NCBI GenBank assembly: GCA_039978075.1
Contig: JBDWCA010000008.1
Span: forward strand, 1-64,000
Source of the DNA: Anderseniella sp039978075
GTDB lineage: Bacteria; Pseudomonadota; Alphaproteobacteria; Rhizobiales; Aestuariivirgaceae
DNA: 64,000 nt
Direction: 5' to 3'
Shown: piece after piece, positions 42,012 to 51,015 of the stretch
Numbering within the stretch: the first letter of the stretch is position 1
Layout: each line of letters starts with the position of its first letter
Position numbers and translations under genes: made by a program
Notes under the pieces: model-generated
What the model saw: only the letters and a program-made list of their open reading frames with translations
Database searches by the model: none
Told to the model about the DNA's origin: nothing

Positions 42012-42890
42012 TTAGGCCTTCTTGCCGGTATCGCCGATGTCCATGTACCGGCTCATGGCGATTGTCAGGGCGAGAACAACAAGCATCAGAACCGTCGCCA
42101 GGGATGTGGCCAGCCCCCACTTCAACGTCTCCGACATCTGGACGCTGATATATTCGGCAATCATCACCACCTTGCCGCCGCCCAGCAGCGCCGGGGTGAT
42201 GTAAAACCCTGATGAAAAGATGAGAACCAGGATGGAAGCGCCTGCCAGTCCGGGCAGCGACAGCGGCAGGAACACGGTCATGAATGCTTTGCGCGGCGAT
42301 GCGCCGAGCGCACGTGCGGCCGGTACAAGCGTGGGGTCGATGGTCTTCATGTTCGCGAACAGCGGCAGGATCGCATAGGGCAGCATGTAGTGAACCATGC
42401 CGATAATGACGCCGAGATCATTGCGGACCAGCCGCAACGGACGATCTATGATGCCGATGCCGATCAGAATGTCGTTGAGCAAGCCCTGGGGCTGCAACAC
42501 GGCGATCCAGGCAAATGTCCGGATCAGCACCGAGATCCAGAACGACAGAATAACGAGAAAGAACATCAGCCGTTGCTCACGTTCGGGCATGCGGCACATC
42601 GCATATGCGGTGGCATATCCGAAAAGCAGCGTAAGGGCCGTTGTCACCGCGCAGATATAGACGGTCTTTCCCAGAACATTCCGGATGGCCTTGTTTTCCA
42701 GGATTACCGCATAATTGTCCAAACCGAGAGTCGGTTCGGTTACACTGCGGACCATCACTGAAACAACGGGAACCAGATACAGGGTCGCCAGAAACACGGC
42801 AGGCAACAGCACCATCCCCCAGTAGGCTGTGTCCTTGCCCAACGGGGATGACCTGGAAGCTATGCCTGCTTCACCCTGCATAGGCATCAT
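42012..42890 (-). CDS. ABC transporter permease, PotB type
   Basis: A 292-residue permease with about six membrane segments and the EAA loop AARALGASPRKAFMTVFLPL. Its start overlaps the ATPase stop by about 20 bp; ATGs at 42890 or 42881 are both possible. It pairs with the PotC-type permease. Confidence 0.88.
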   Translation of the reverse strand: MMPMQGEAGIASRSSPLGKDTAYWGMVLLPAVFLATLYLVPVVSVMVRSVTEPTLGLDNYAVILENKAIRNVLGKTVYICAVTTALTLLFGYATAYAMCRMPEREQRLMFFLVILSFWISVLIRTFAWIAVLQPQGLLNDILIGIGIIDRPLRLVRNDLGVIIGMVHYMLPYAILPLFANMKTIDPTLVPAARALGASPRKAFMTVFLPLSLPGLAGASILVLIFSSGFYITPALLGGGKVVMIAEYISVQMSETLKWGLATSLATVLMLVVLALTIAMSRYMDIGDTGKKA

Positions 42891-43977
42891 CCGTGTCTAC
42901 AGGCCGGCCGGCCAGTATCACGCCGCTGTCGATTGCCCACCCGACCCAGACGCGGTCGCCGATGCGGGGCTCGCTATGAGCAAGATCAACTGTCACCAGC
43001 AGATCGCCCGCCGATTGTGTAGACACAATTGCTTCGTAAAGCTGACCGAAGTAGGTGACCTTCACCACCTTGCCGGCGAGACAGTTTTCCGGCGCATCTT
43101 CACGATTGCCGTAGAGCGTCAGTCTTTCAGGGCGCAGGGCAAGTGATAGCTCACCGGCTTGAGGTAACGATGCATCGCCGCGAGAAAATCTGAACTGGTC
43201 CTGGCCCACTGAATAACCCACGTCGGCGCCTTCCACGTTGAGGTCATGAACAGGAACAAAGTTGCTCTTGCCCAGGAAGTTGGCGACGAAGATGGAGGAT
43301 GGTTTTTCGTAGAGTTGTGACGGCGTGCCCAGTTGCTCGATTTGCCCATCCCGCAATATGGCAATGCGATCGGACATCGAGAGTGCTTCTTCCTGATCAT
43401 GTGTGACATAGATGAAGGTGGTGCCAACCCGCTCGTGGAGATCCTTGAGTTCTCGCTGCAGGTCTTTACGAAGTGCCCGGTCCAGCGCGCTTAACGGCTC
43501 ATCGAGGAGTAGCAGTTCCGGTGAGAAGACAAGCGCGCGCGCGAGCGCCACGCGCTGTTGCTGTCCGCCGGACAACTGTTTGGGGAACCGCTCTGCCAGA
43601 TGTGAAAGCTGAATCAGCTCCAGAACGTCGCGTACCTTCGGCTCTGCCTCAGCCTTCTGCATGCCGCGAACGCGCAAGGGATAAAAGACATTCTCCCAGA
43701 CGGTCAGGTGCGGGAAAAGGGCGTAGCCCTGAAACACCAGCCCGAAATTCCGGTTCTCAGGTGGAAGGTGTGTGATTTTTTGCCCGTCCAGCGTGACATG
43801 GCCTGCCGTGGGTTCGACAAACCCGCCAATCGTCATGAGCATGGTCGTCTTGCCCGATCCGGACGGGCCCAACAGCGTCATGAACTCTCCGGCATTTATG
43901 TCCAGGCTGACATTGTTGAGAGCAGTGAACGCGCCGTATTTTTTCGTTACCGCCTCAAAACTCAACGCGTCTTTCAT
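42871..43977 (-). CDS. ABC transporter ATPase, PotA type
   Basis: A 368-residue ATPase with Walker A LGPSGSGKTT, signature LSGGQQQR, Walker B LLLLDEPLSALD and a C-terminal TOBE domain (from about 280, LALRPERLTLYG). The start at 43977 follows GGAG at 8 bp; the frame is open for 25 further codons. It is the first gene of the importer operon and is divergent from the LysR gene. Confidence 0.9.
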   Translation of the reverse strand: MKDALSFEAVTKKYGAFTALNNVSLDINAGEFMTLLGPSGSGKTTMLMTIGGFVEPTAGHVTLDGQKITHLPPENRNFGLVFQGYALFPHLTVWENVFYPLRVRGMQKAEAEPKVRDVLELIQLSHLAERFPKQLSGGQQQRVALARALVFSPELLLLDEPLSALDRALRKDLQRELKDLHERVGTTFIYVTHDQEEALSMSDRIAILRDGQIEQLGTPSQLYEKPSSIFVANFLGKSNFVPVHDLNVEGADVGYSVGQDQFRFSRGDASLPQAGELSLALRPERLTLYGNREDAPENCLAGKVVKVTYFGQLYEAIVSTQSAGDLLVTVDLAHSEPRIGDRVWVGWAIDSGVILAGRPVDTDDAYAG

Positions 43978-44132
43978 CAACTCTACTCCGGGTCCCGGAC
44001 TGCCTTCGCGGTCATAAGAACCGCAATGTGGCTGCTGCGCGTTGATATTCAACAGCAGTACCGTTATTACGTCTAATAATATGATTTTTATATGCTATTA
44101 GGTTTGGTTATAATCTAAACGGGGAAAATGAG

Positions 44133-45038
44133 ATGAACCTGCGGCAACTAGAGTGTTTCCGCGCCGTCATGGTTGCCGGCACCATGACCCGCGCGGCAGA
44201 GCTTTTGCGCGTCTCACAACCGTCGATCAGCAATGTTATTGCGGCGCTTGAACACGAGATTGGATTTTCTCTTTTCAAGCGAAGGAAGGGGCGTCTGCAA
44301 CCAACGTCGGAGGCGGCGTACTTCTATGAAGAAGTGAACAAGACACTCGAAAGCCTGGACAACACGGTCCGCACCGCCCAGGAAATCCGAAACATGAATA
44401 CCGGCCGGCTTGTAATTGCGTCGCAGCCTGGCATAGCTATTCACTTCCTGCCGATGGTTGTCTCCAGATTTCTGGAAACCCATCCCGACGTGCAGTTCAA
44501 ACTGCTCTCGAGGAGTTCGGCCATCGTTCGTGAAATGATTGCGACACAGCAATTCGATATTGGTATTGCAGAGCCACCTGTTGAGCATCCCGGCGTTCGG
44601 ACGGAACGGATATCAGCGGAGTGTGTTTGTGTCCTGCCTGAAGGACACCGGCTGTCGAGCAAGGAAGTCATCACTCCGACGGATCTGGATGGTGAACCAT
44701 TTATATCGATCTACAACGATCACTCGACATACTATCGATTACACAATGCCTTTGCCGACGCCAAGGCGCGCTGGAAGGTTGTGGCGGAGACACACTTCTT
44801 TTCAACGTGTTGTGCGTTTGTTGAAAATGGAAGCGGCGTCACGATTTCTGACCCCTACACCGCGAGCCGACATGCCGGGTCGGGTCTTGTCATCAAGCCA
44901 TTTCGACCGCAGATCAATTACGAGCTCGACATCCTGTTTCCGCTGGATCGATCACAATCGAAAATCCTGGATGCCTTTGTTGAGTGCATGAGGTCTCATC
45001 TGCATGCGTATACTCATCCAGATTTTACAAAGCAGTGA
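44133..45038 (+). CDS. LysR-family transcriptional regulator
   Basis: A 301-residue regulator. The winged helix (residues 1-60) reads LRQLECFRAVMVAGTMTRAA, followed by LLRVSQPSISNVIAALE. The effector domain has FRLLSRSS-like and IGIAEPPVEHPG segments. Divergent placement 155 bp from the ATPase start suggests it controls the importer operon, as LysR proteins usually act on the adjacent divergent promoter. The effector may be the imported compound. Confidence 0.92.
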   Translation: MNLRQLECFRAVMVAGTMTRAAELLRVSQPSISNVIAALEHEIGFSLFKRRKGRLQPTSEAAYFYEEVNKTLESLDNTVRTAQEIRNMNTGRLVIASQPGIAIHFLPMVVSRFLETHPDVQFKLLSRSSAIVREMIATQQFDIGIAEPPVEHPGVRTERISAECVCVLPEGHRLSSKEVITPTDLDGEPFISIYNDHSTYYRLHNAFADAKARWKVVAETHFFSTCCAFVENGSGVTISDPYTASRHAGSGLVIKPFRPQINYELDILFPLDRSQSKILDAFVECMRSHLHAYTHPDFTKQ

Positions 45039-45252
45039 CTACAGGTTGTTCCTTCGGCGATTTTGCAGACAGCATCGCAGCGTGAGCAAAGAGAAACCGC
45101 TGGATCGCCTCATTTGCCGTCACCGCGTTAAGCTGTCCTGAAATATTCTGCCGTTGGTCGTATCAACGGCGAACAATCCATCCTATTGCTTTTGCGTTCG
45201 CCACAGCGGCCAAGCCTCCCATCAATTTCGCACAGGACTAGTCTGCATTCCC

Positions 45253-46494
45253 ATGGATCAAAAACCCCAGACCTTCGTCAGTCACCTCGAATGCTCCCTG
45301 ACCGGAAAAATCTACAAGCCCGGCGAATTGCATGGCCTGTCCGAGGCGGGCCGGCCGCTTCTGGTGCGCTATGATCTCAAGGCAATGGGGGAGGCCATCT
45401 CCAGGGCTGACATCGAAACCTCAAGCGTGGCCGGCTTCTGGCGCTATGCCTCGATGCTGCCGGTCACGAAGCCGGAAAACAGAGTTTCACTGGGTGAAGT
45501 TGTCACGCCTCTTATCGCTCTGGAGCAGTCAGCCGACTGTCTTGGCGCCAGGCCCGGCAAGGTCATTGTCAAAGACGAAGGCAGGTTGCCGACAGGATCG
45601 TTCAAGGCGCGTGGTCTGTGTCTGGCAGTATCCATGGCGAAGGAGCTCGGTGTCGAACACCTGGCCATTCCGACCAACGGCAATGCCGGTGCTGCGATGG
45701 CGGCCTATGCGCGCCGGGCCGGACAACGGGCGACCGTTTTCTGCCCTGCAGACACGCCGGATATCAATATCCGCGAGATTCAGCAGCAGGGTGCCGAGAC
45801 CTACATGGTCAACGGGCTGATCAATGATTGCGGCAAAATCGTTGGTGAGGGCAAAGGCCCTGTCGGTTGGTACGACGTCTCGACACTGAAGGAGCCCTAT
45901 CGGATTGAAGGCAAGAAGACCATGGGCCTGGAACTGGCAGAACAGTTCGGGTGGAAACTGCCTGATGTGATTTTCTATCCGACCGGCGGCGGAACCGGCC
46001 TGATTGGCATGTGGAAGGCATTTCATGAGCTTAAGGAGCTGGGCTGGATCGATGGACCCCTGCCGCGCATGGTGGCGGTTCAGGCTGAAGGATGTGCACC
46101 GATTGTGCGGGCCTGGGAAAACGGCGATGAACACGCGCCATTGTGGGAGGATGCCCATACGGTGGCTGCCGGCATACGTGTGCCTGTCGCCGTCGGAGAT
46201 TTCCTGATCATTCGCGGCGTCAACCAGTCCGGCGGTTTTGCGATGGCGCTGCCTGATGATGAGATCATGGCGACACGAGATGTGATAGCGGAACAGGAAG
46301 GTCTGCTGCTGTGTCCGGAAGGTGCGGCAACGGCGGCGGCCTACAAGCGCGCCCTGGCAGAGGGTAAGATTTCTGCCGACGACACCGCGGTGCTGTTTAA
46401 CTGTGCCACCGGCCTCAAATACCCGATGGCACCTGTCGATAATCATCTCAACAAGAACGAGCCTGTGGATTACAGCAACTTCGTCGGTAAGTGA
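45253..46494 (+). CDS. Threonine synthase-like PLP enzyme
   Basis: A 413-residue fold-type II PLP enzyme. The Schiff-base lysine is Lys118 in GSFKARG; the phosphate-binding TNGNAGAAMAAYA and the PTGGGTGLIGMWKAF segment follow. An N-terminal CSLTGKIY element is typical of threonine synthases. The ATG at 45253 is preferred for family length; its ribosome site is weak. Being next to catabolic genes, a related lyase on another hydroxy-amino acid is possible. Confidence 0.82.
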   Translation: MDQKPQTFVSHLECSLTGKIYKPGELHGLSEAGRPLLVRYDLKAMGEAISRADIETSSVAGFWRYASMLPVTKPENRVSLGEVVTPLIALEQSADCLGARPGKVIVKDEGRLPTGSFKARGLCLAVSMAKELGVEHLAIPTNGNAGAAMAAYARRAGQRATVFCPADTPDINIREIQQQGAETYMVNGLINDCGKIVGEGKGPVGWYDVSTLKEPYRIEGKKTMGLELAEQFGWKLPDVIFYPTGGGTGLIGMWKAFHELKELGWIDGPLPRMVAVQAEGCAPIVRAWENGDEHAPLWEDAHTVAAGIRVPVAVGDFLIIRGVNQSGGFAMALPDDEIMATRDVIAEQEGLLLCPEGAATAAAYKRALAEGKISADDTAVLFNCATGLKYPMAPVDNHLNKNEPVDYSNFVGK

Positions 46495-46554
46495 CCAGGC
46501 GGTGTTGTTACCGGTACACGCACCTCGCTGTAAGATGGAAAAGTGGTGTGTCGT

Positions 46555-47244
46555 CTATTTTTGTCCGTGGGCGATACGCATTACCTTGTGATCTTCGACA
46601 ACGGTAATGCGCTGCCGGCCACTTTTTATGAGCCCTGCAATTTCCCAGGCGCTCAACAGGCGCGAAACCGTATGCAGGGTTGTGCCTGTCATTTCTGACA
46701 GATCCTGGCGCGAGATCGGAAAATCGATCAACACGCCGTCATCAGTTTGCTTGCCTGTTTGCCTGACCAGTTTCAGCAGGGCGCTGGCGACGCGTTGTTC
46801 AACGCGCTCCGTCGAAAGCTCAACCAGCCGGTCTTGGGTCTCCTGCAGGCGATCACCGATAGTGCGGTAAGTGTTGGTTGCGAATGACGGGTTTTTCTCG
46901 ATTGTTGGCTGCCAGACGCTGTTGGGCCAAACCAGGGCAACACAGTCGACAGCGGCAATTGCGTTGGCTGGATAAATGTCTCTGCTGATAGCAACGGCAA
47001 TACCGAACAGTTCGCCGGTTGAGATGTAGCGTGCGATCACCTGCTCGCCATGTTCTGTGACCTTGACGACACGCAGATGCCCGTCCAGCAGAAGATAAAA
47101 TTGTTCAGCGGTCGCTCCCTGGCGAAAGATGTGCGTGTCTTTTGCATAGCGCTGCGCTTTTGCTGCCGAAATCAGTTTCTCCAGGCTGTCAGTCTCCATC
47201 CCGACGAACGGTGGAAGATCGGCAATAAGAGATTTATCCAGCAT
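46555..47244 (-). CDS. Crp/Fnr-family regulator, Dnr/NnrR-like
   Basis: A 229-residue regulator. An N-terminal cyclic-nucleotide-type beta-roll (DTHIFRQGATAEQFYLLLDGHLRV) joins a long dimer helix and a C-terminal winged helix with recognition segment TGTTLHTVSRLLSAWE. The N-terminus lacks the FNR iron-sulfur cysteines, so it is more like the NO-responsive Dnr/NnrR group. It is divergent from nnrS and next to nos, making it the likely activator of both. The start was placed at 47244 on family length. Confidence 0.85.
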   Translation of the reverse strand: MLDKSLIADLPPFVGMETDSLEKLISAAKAQRYAKDTHIFRQGATAEQFYLLLDGHLRVVKVTEHGEQVIARYISTGELFGIAVAISRDIYPANAIAAVDCVALVWPNSVWQPTIEKNPSFATNTYRTIGDRLQETQDRLVELSTERVEQRVASALLKLVRQTGKQTDDGVLIDFPISRQDLSEMTGTTLHTVSRLLSAWEIAGLIKSGRQRITVVEDHKVMRIAHGQK

Positions 47245-47362
47245 GTCATTGCTCGTTTTGTTTGTCGGGGCGCAAACCAGGCCTGCTGGCATGGCAGTAA
47301 ACTCTTACCCAGGACACTTAATCGCAGTGTACCCGCATCTGCAACAATTGCAGCGAGGAAAC

Positions 47363-48547
47363 ATGTCATCAGCGCGACGCAATTATCAGGGACCGGCCTT
47401 TCTGAGCGGTGGATTTCGTCCGTTCTTTCTGTTCGGTTCTCTGTTCTCCGGTTTGTCTGTTCTGCTGTGGCTGCCGCAGTTTTATGATGAGCTTGAGCTT
47501 ACAAGCCGGTTTGCGCCGGTCGACTGGCATGTTCATGAACTGTATTTCGGGTTCCTGCCTGCAATCATCACTGGTTTTCTGTTTACAGCCGTCCCCAACT
47601 GGACCGGGCGCATGCCGATAAGGGGACTGCCGCTGCTGTTGCTCCTGCTGGTCTGGATTGCCGGCAGACTGGCTGTGAGTTTCTCAAGTCTGCTGGACTG
47701 GCGCGCGGTGATGGTGGTGGATGTCAGCTTCCTGGCCCTCATCGCGGTTGTTATTGCAAATGAGATTATCGCCGGCAAAAACTGGCGCAACCTTAAAGTC
47801 CTGTTGCCCGTTGTTCTTCTGGTCGCGGCCAATGTTGGCTTTCACCTGGAGGCCCATTTTGACGGGGTCAGTGATTACAGCCGCCGGGCAGCGGCAACTG
47901 CGGTGATTGTGTTGATCATGATCATCGGCGGGCGCGTCATACCGAGTTTTACCCGCAACTGGCTGATCCGGAAAAACCCCGGCCGGTTACCGGTGCCGTT
48001 TTCACGGTTTGATGCGACTGCCATCCTCATCGGGTTTGCCGCCATGACAAGCTGGGTGATTGCACCGGAGGCGGACGCCACGGGCCTGGCCATGGTGATT
48101 GCGAGCGCAGTTCACTTTGCAAGGCTGGCACGCTGGGCCGGTGACCGGACCGTCAAAGACAGTCTCGTTCTCATCCTGCACGTGAGTTACTTCTACGTGC
48201 CGCTTGGTTTTGGACTGATCGCCGCCGCGATACTGTCAGGGGGTGTGGTTCCACAGCTGGCAGGCACACATGCACTTGGCGTGGGTGCGGTCGGCGGCAT
48301 GACCCTTTCTGTGATGGTGCGTGCGAGCCTGGGTCATACCGGGCAAGCGCTGCATGCGAGTATGACGGCGAAGCTGCTGTTTATGTCGGTGAACTGTGCA
48401 GCAATTGCGAGAATTTTTGCAGGCCTGGATCTCGGTCCGCAGGACATGCTGATCCATGCCGCGGGCACTTTCTGGATAATTGCCTTTGTCGGCTTTGCGA
48501 CATTGTTTTCCCGCGCCTTGCTGCTCCCGCAATTACGCCCGGGATGA
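47363..48547 (+). CDS. nnrS: NnrS family heme-copper membrane protein
   Basis: A 394-residue inner-membrane protein with about 12 hydrophobic segments. The family signature GPAFLSGGFRPFF opens it, then DWHVHELYFGF and TAVPNWTGR with conserved histidines and WTG. NnrS proteins protect against nitric oxide stress during denitrification. The start at 47363 follows GCGAGGAAAC. It lies between the Crp/Fnr regulator and nosR. Confidence 0.92.
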   Translation: MSSARRNYQGPAFLSGGFRPFFLFGSLFSGLSVLLWLPQFYDELELTSRFAPVDWHVHELYFGFLPAIITGFLFTAVPNWTGRMPIRGLPLLLLLLVWIAGRLAVSFSSLLDWRAVMVVDVSFLALIAVVIANEIIAGKNWRNLKVLLPVVLLVAANVGFHLEAHFDGVSDYSRRAAATAVIVLIMIIGGRVIPSFTRNWLIRKNPGRLPVPFSRFDATAILIGFAAMTSWVIAPEADATGLAMVIASAVHFARLARWAGDRTVKDSLVLILHVSYFYVPLGFGLIAAAILSGGVVPQLAGTHALGVGAVGGMTLSVMVRASLGHTGQALHASMTAKLLFMSVNCAAIARIFAGLDLGPQDMLIHAAGTFWIIAFVGFATLFSRALLLPQLRPG

Positions 48548-48576
48548 GACGCGACACCTATTGTGCCGGGCAAACC

Positions 48577-48597
48577 AAACCGGTCTTCATCCGGTTT
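48577..48597 (+). terminator. Hairpin after nnrS
   Basis: AAACCGG and CCGGTTT form a perfect 7-bp stem with a 7-nt loop, 30 bp past the nnrS stop. The stem ends in TTT but no long T-tract follows. Confidence 0.45.
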
Positions 48598-48743
48598 CTC
48601 GAAAACCCGGTAATAGTGTTTGAAAATATCAACTTACTCGTCGTTGTCGGTACTAGCAAAAAGCTTCCCTGTTTGCGGTAGCACAACGTTCAGCCCCGGC
48701 TGACCGGTACATTGACCGCACGATTGAAAGAAGACGGGTTGGC

Positions 48744-50981
48744 ATGCGATTTAACAGGGAATGCGGTCGCAACTCACTCACTGCGCTATTGGTAATGATC
48801 ACCTTTTTGATGATTGGTGTTCAAACCGGTCACAGTGAGCCTCTGGTTGCAAAATTCTTGGACAAGGTTGATGTGTCGGTCCTGGTGCCGGGCGCCGACA
48901 GCTTTGGCGAGTTGCGCGCGGATATTCCCGTCGTGCCGGCATTGAAGAACGGCAAGCCGGTCGGGCATGTTTTCCTGACCTCGGACTTTGTCACGACAAC
49001 CGGATATTCCGGCAAGCCCATTCACGTGGTGATGGGCGTCGACGACAATGCCAGGGTAACAGGTGTCAAACTCGTCAAACATTCCGAACCGATTGTCCTG
49101 ATCGGTATCCCTGAATCCAAAATCCGTGCGGTGACGGAAAAGTATGCCGGGCTTGATCTGATCAAGGAAGCCGAGGCAGGCGGTTCAGCGCATCAACTGG
49201 ACATCGTGTCCGGCGCCACCGTGACCATCATGGTTATTGATGATTCCATCGTTCGAGCTGGTTTGAAGGTTGCCCGGTCGCTGGGACTGGGCGGTTTGAA
49301 AGCAGAATTGTCGAAGCAAGGCCCCGTAAGAAAACTGCTGCGGCCTGAAGGCGATGACATATCTCTATCAGACTGGCAGACCCTGGCAGGAGATGGTTCG
49401 GTGCGCTCGTTGCGTCTGGATGTAGGGCAGGTCAACCAGGCGTTCATTGACAGTGCTGACAGACGCGCCATCGAGCGGCCGGAAAAAGGCAACCCCGATG
49501 ACACGTTTATCGACATGCAGCTTGCCCTCATCAGTGCGCCGGAAATCGGCCGCACTCTGCTTGGTGATGATGAATACAAGAACCTGATCGAATGGCTGGG
49601 CGAGGGTGAGGAAGCCGTACTGGTGCTCGGCCGCGGCAAATACTCGTTCAAGGGTTCCGGTTATGTGCGCGGCGGCATTTTTGATCGCATCCAGCTCATC
49701 CAGGGCGATGCGTCGGCGCGGTTCTTCGACAAGCAGCATCGTCGTCTGGGCCGGCTTGCACCGGCTGATGCGCCTTCGTTCAGCGAACTCGACATGTTCA
49801 AGATCCCGGCCGATATGGAGTTTGATACCGCCGAGCCGTTCCGGCTGCAGCTGCTGGTGCAACGCGCCGTCGGTGCCATCGACAAATCGTTCATTACATT
49901 TGATCTCGGTTACCGAACTCCTGACCGGTACCTCGAAACAATCGCCTCCACACCTGCACTGCCGGCGACACCGCAGGTGTCCGGTGACCTGGCTGCCTCC
50001 GATCCGGACGGTTTGAGCCATTTGTGGCAGCGCATCTGGGACCAGAAACGCGTCGAGGTCGGTTTGCTTGTTGCAGCTCTTGCAGTGCTTACCGGCGTCT
50101 TCTTCTTCCAGATGCAGGTGACCAGACACGAGCGCTTTACCTACTGGTTCCGTATTGTATTTCTGACGTTCACGCTGTTCGTGCTGGGCTGGCATGCCAA
50201 TGCGCAATTATCGGTCGTCAACATCCTGGCCTTCTTTTCCGCAGTGACGAAAGACTTCTCCTGGTCGGCCTTCCTGATGGATCCGCTGATCTTCATTCTG
50301 TGGTTTTCGGTCGCCGCCTCATTGTTGTTCTGGGGTCGTGGCGTGTTCTGCGGCTGGTTGTGTCCGTTTGGCGCCATGCAGGAACTGACCAACAAGATCG
50401 CACGGCTTTGCAAGATACCGCAATTCCAGGTGCCGTGGGGCCTGCATGAGCGCTTGTGGCCTATCAAGTACATGATTTTTATGGGACTTTTCGGCCTGTC
50501 CCTGTACTCGCTCGAGCTGGCCGAACGTTATGCGGAAGTCGAGCCGTTCAAGACTGCGATCATTCTTAAGTTTGACCGGTCTTGGCCCTATGTTCTGTTT
50601 GTGGTCGCGTTGCTTGCAGCCGGGCTGTTCGTGGAACGGTTCTACTGCCGCTATCTGTGTCCGCTGGGCGCTGCGCTTGCAATCCCTGCACGCATGCGAA
50701 TGTTCGACTGGCTCAAGCGCTACAGGCAGTGCGGCGATCCGTGCCAGCGTTGTGCCAAGGAGTGCATGGTCCAGGCCATTCATCCCGAAGGCAATATCAA
50801 TCCGAACGAATGCCACCAGTGCCTGCATTGCCAGGTGCTCTATCAGAGCACGTCAAAGTGTCCGGTGTGCATCAAGAAGGCGGCCTCGCGTGCCCGTGGC
50901 GGCGCCCCCAGGCCAAAGCAGATCAAACCCGTTCTACCGACCGACGAGCAACCAGAAACCATCCAAGTGCCGGCAGAATAA
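48744..50981 (+). CDS. nosR: NosR, membrane flavoprotein/iron-sulfur protein for N2O reduction
   Basis: A 745-residue protein that supports electron supply to NosZ. A signal segment (to about 31) is followed by a periplasmic FMN domain with the flavinylation motif SGAT (156-159). A cluster of membrane helices spans about 440-640, with the polyferredoxin-type motifs CGWLCP (near 536) and CRYLCP (near 635). C-terminal 4Fe-4S cysteines occur in CGDPCQRCAKEC and CHQCLHC. It heads the nosRZDFYLX operon; nosZ starts 34 bp downstream. Confidence 0.96.
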   Translation: MRFNRECGRNSLTALLVMITFLMIGVQTGHSEPLVAKFLDKVDVSVLVPGADSFGELRADIPVVPALKNGKPVGHVFLTSDFVTTTGYSGKPIHVVMGVDDNARVTGVKLVKHSEPIVLIGIPESKIRAVTEKYAGLDLIKEAEAGGSAHQLDIVSGATVTIMVIDDSIVRAGLKVARSLGLGGLKAELSKQGPVRKLLRPEGDDISLSDWQTLAGDGSVRSLRLDVGQVNQAFIDSADRRAIERPEKGNPDDTFIDMQLALISAPEIGRTLLGDDEYKNLIEWLGEGEEAVLVLGRGKYSFKGSGYVRGGIFDRIQLIQGDASARFFDKQHRRLGRLAPADAPSFSELDMFKIPADMEFDTAEPFRLQLLVQRAVGAIDKSFITFDLGYRTPDRYLETIASTPALPATPQVSGDLAASDPDGLSHLWQRIWDQKRVEVGLLVAALAVLTGVFFFQMQVTRHERFTYWFRIVFLTFTLFVLGWHANAQLSVVNILAFFSAVTKDFSWSAFLMDPLIFILWFSVAASLLFWGRGVFCGWLCPFGAMQELTNKIARLCKIPQFQVPWGLHERLWPIKYMIFMGLFGLSLYSLELAERYAEVEPFKTAIILKFDRSWPYVLFVVALLAAGLFVERFYCRYLCPLGAALAIPARMRMFDWLKRYRQCGDPCQRCAKECMVQAIHPEGNINPNECHQCLHCQVLYQSTSKCPVCIKKAASRARGGAPRPKQIKPVLPTDEQPETIQVPAE

Positions 50982-51015
50982 ATTCTGCCTCAACAACGTG
51001 AAAGGAGTTAGCGAT

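Noticed and set aside
45529..46446. A 305-codon minus-strand frame over the threonine-synthase-like gene
   Set aside because: It is antisense to a conserved PLP enzyme and shows no domain.
48620..48632. FNR-like sequence TTGA-AAATA-TCAA upstream of nosR
   Set aside because: The half-sites are separated by five bases, not six, and flanking positions do not match. I did not annotate it, although a variant site is possible given its place.
50530..51015. Upstream extension of the nosZ frame within nosR
   Set aside because: The region is coding for NosR in another frame; the Tat signal and AAAGGAG site fix the nosZ start at 51016.
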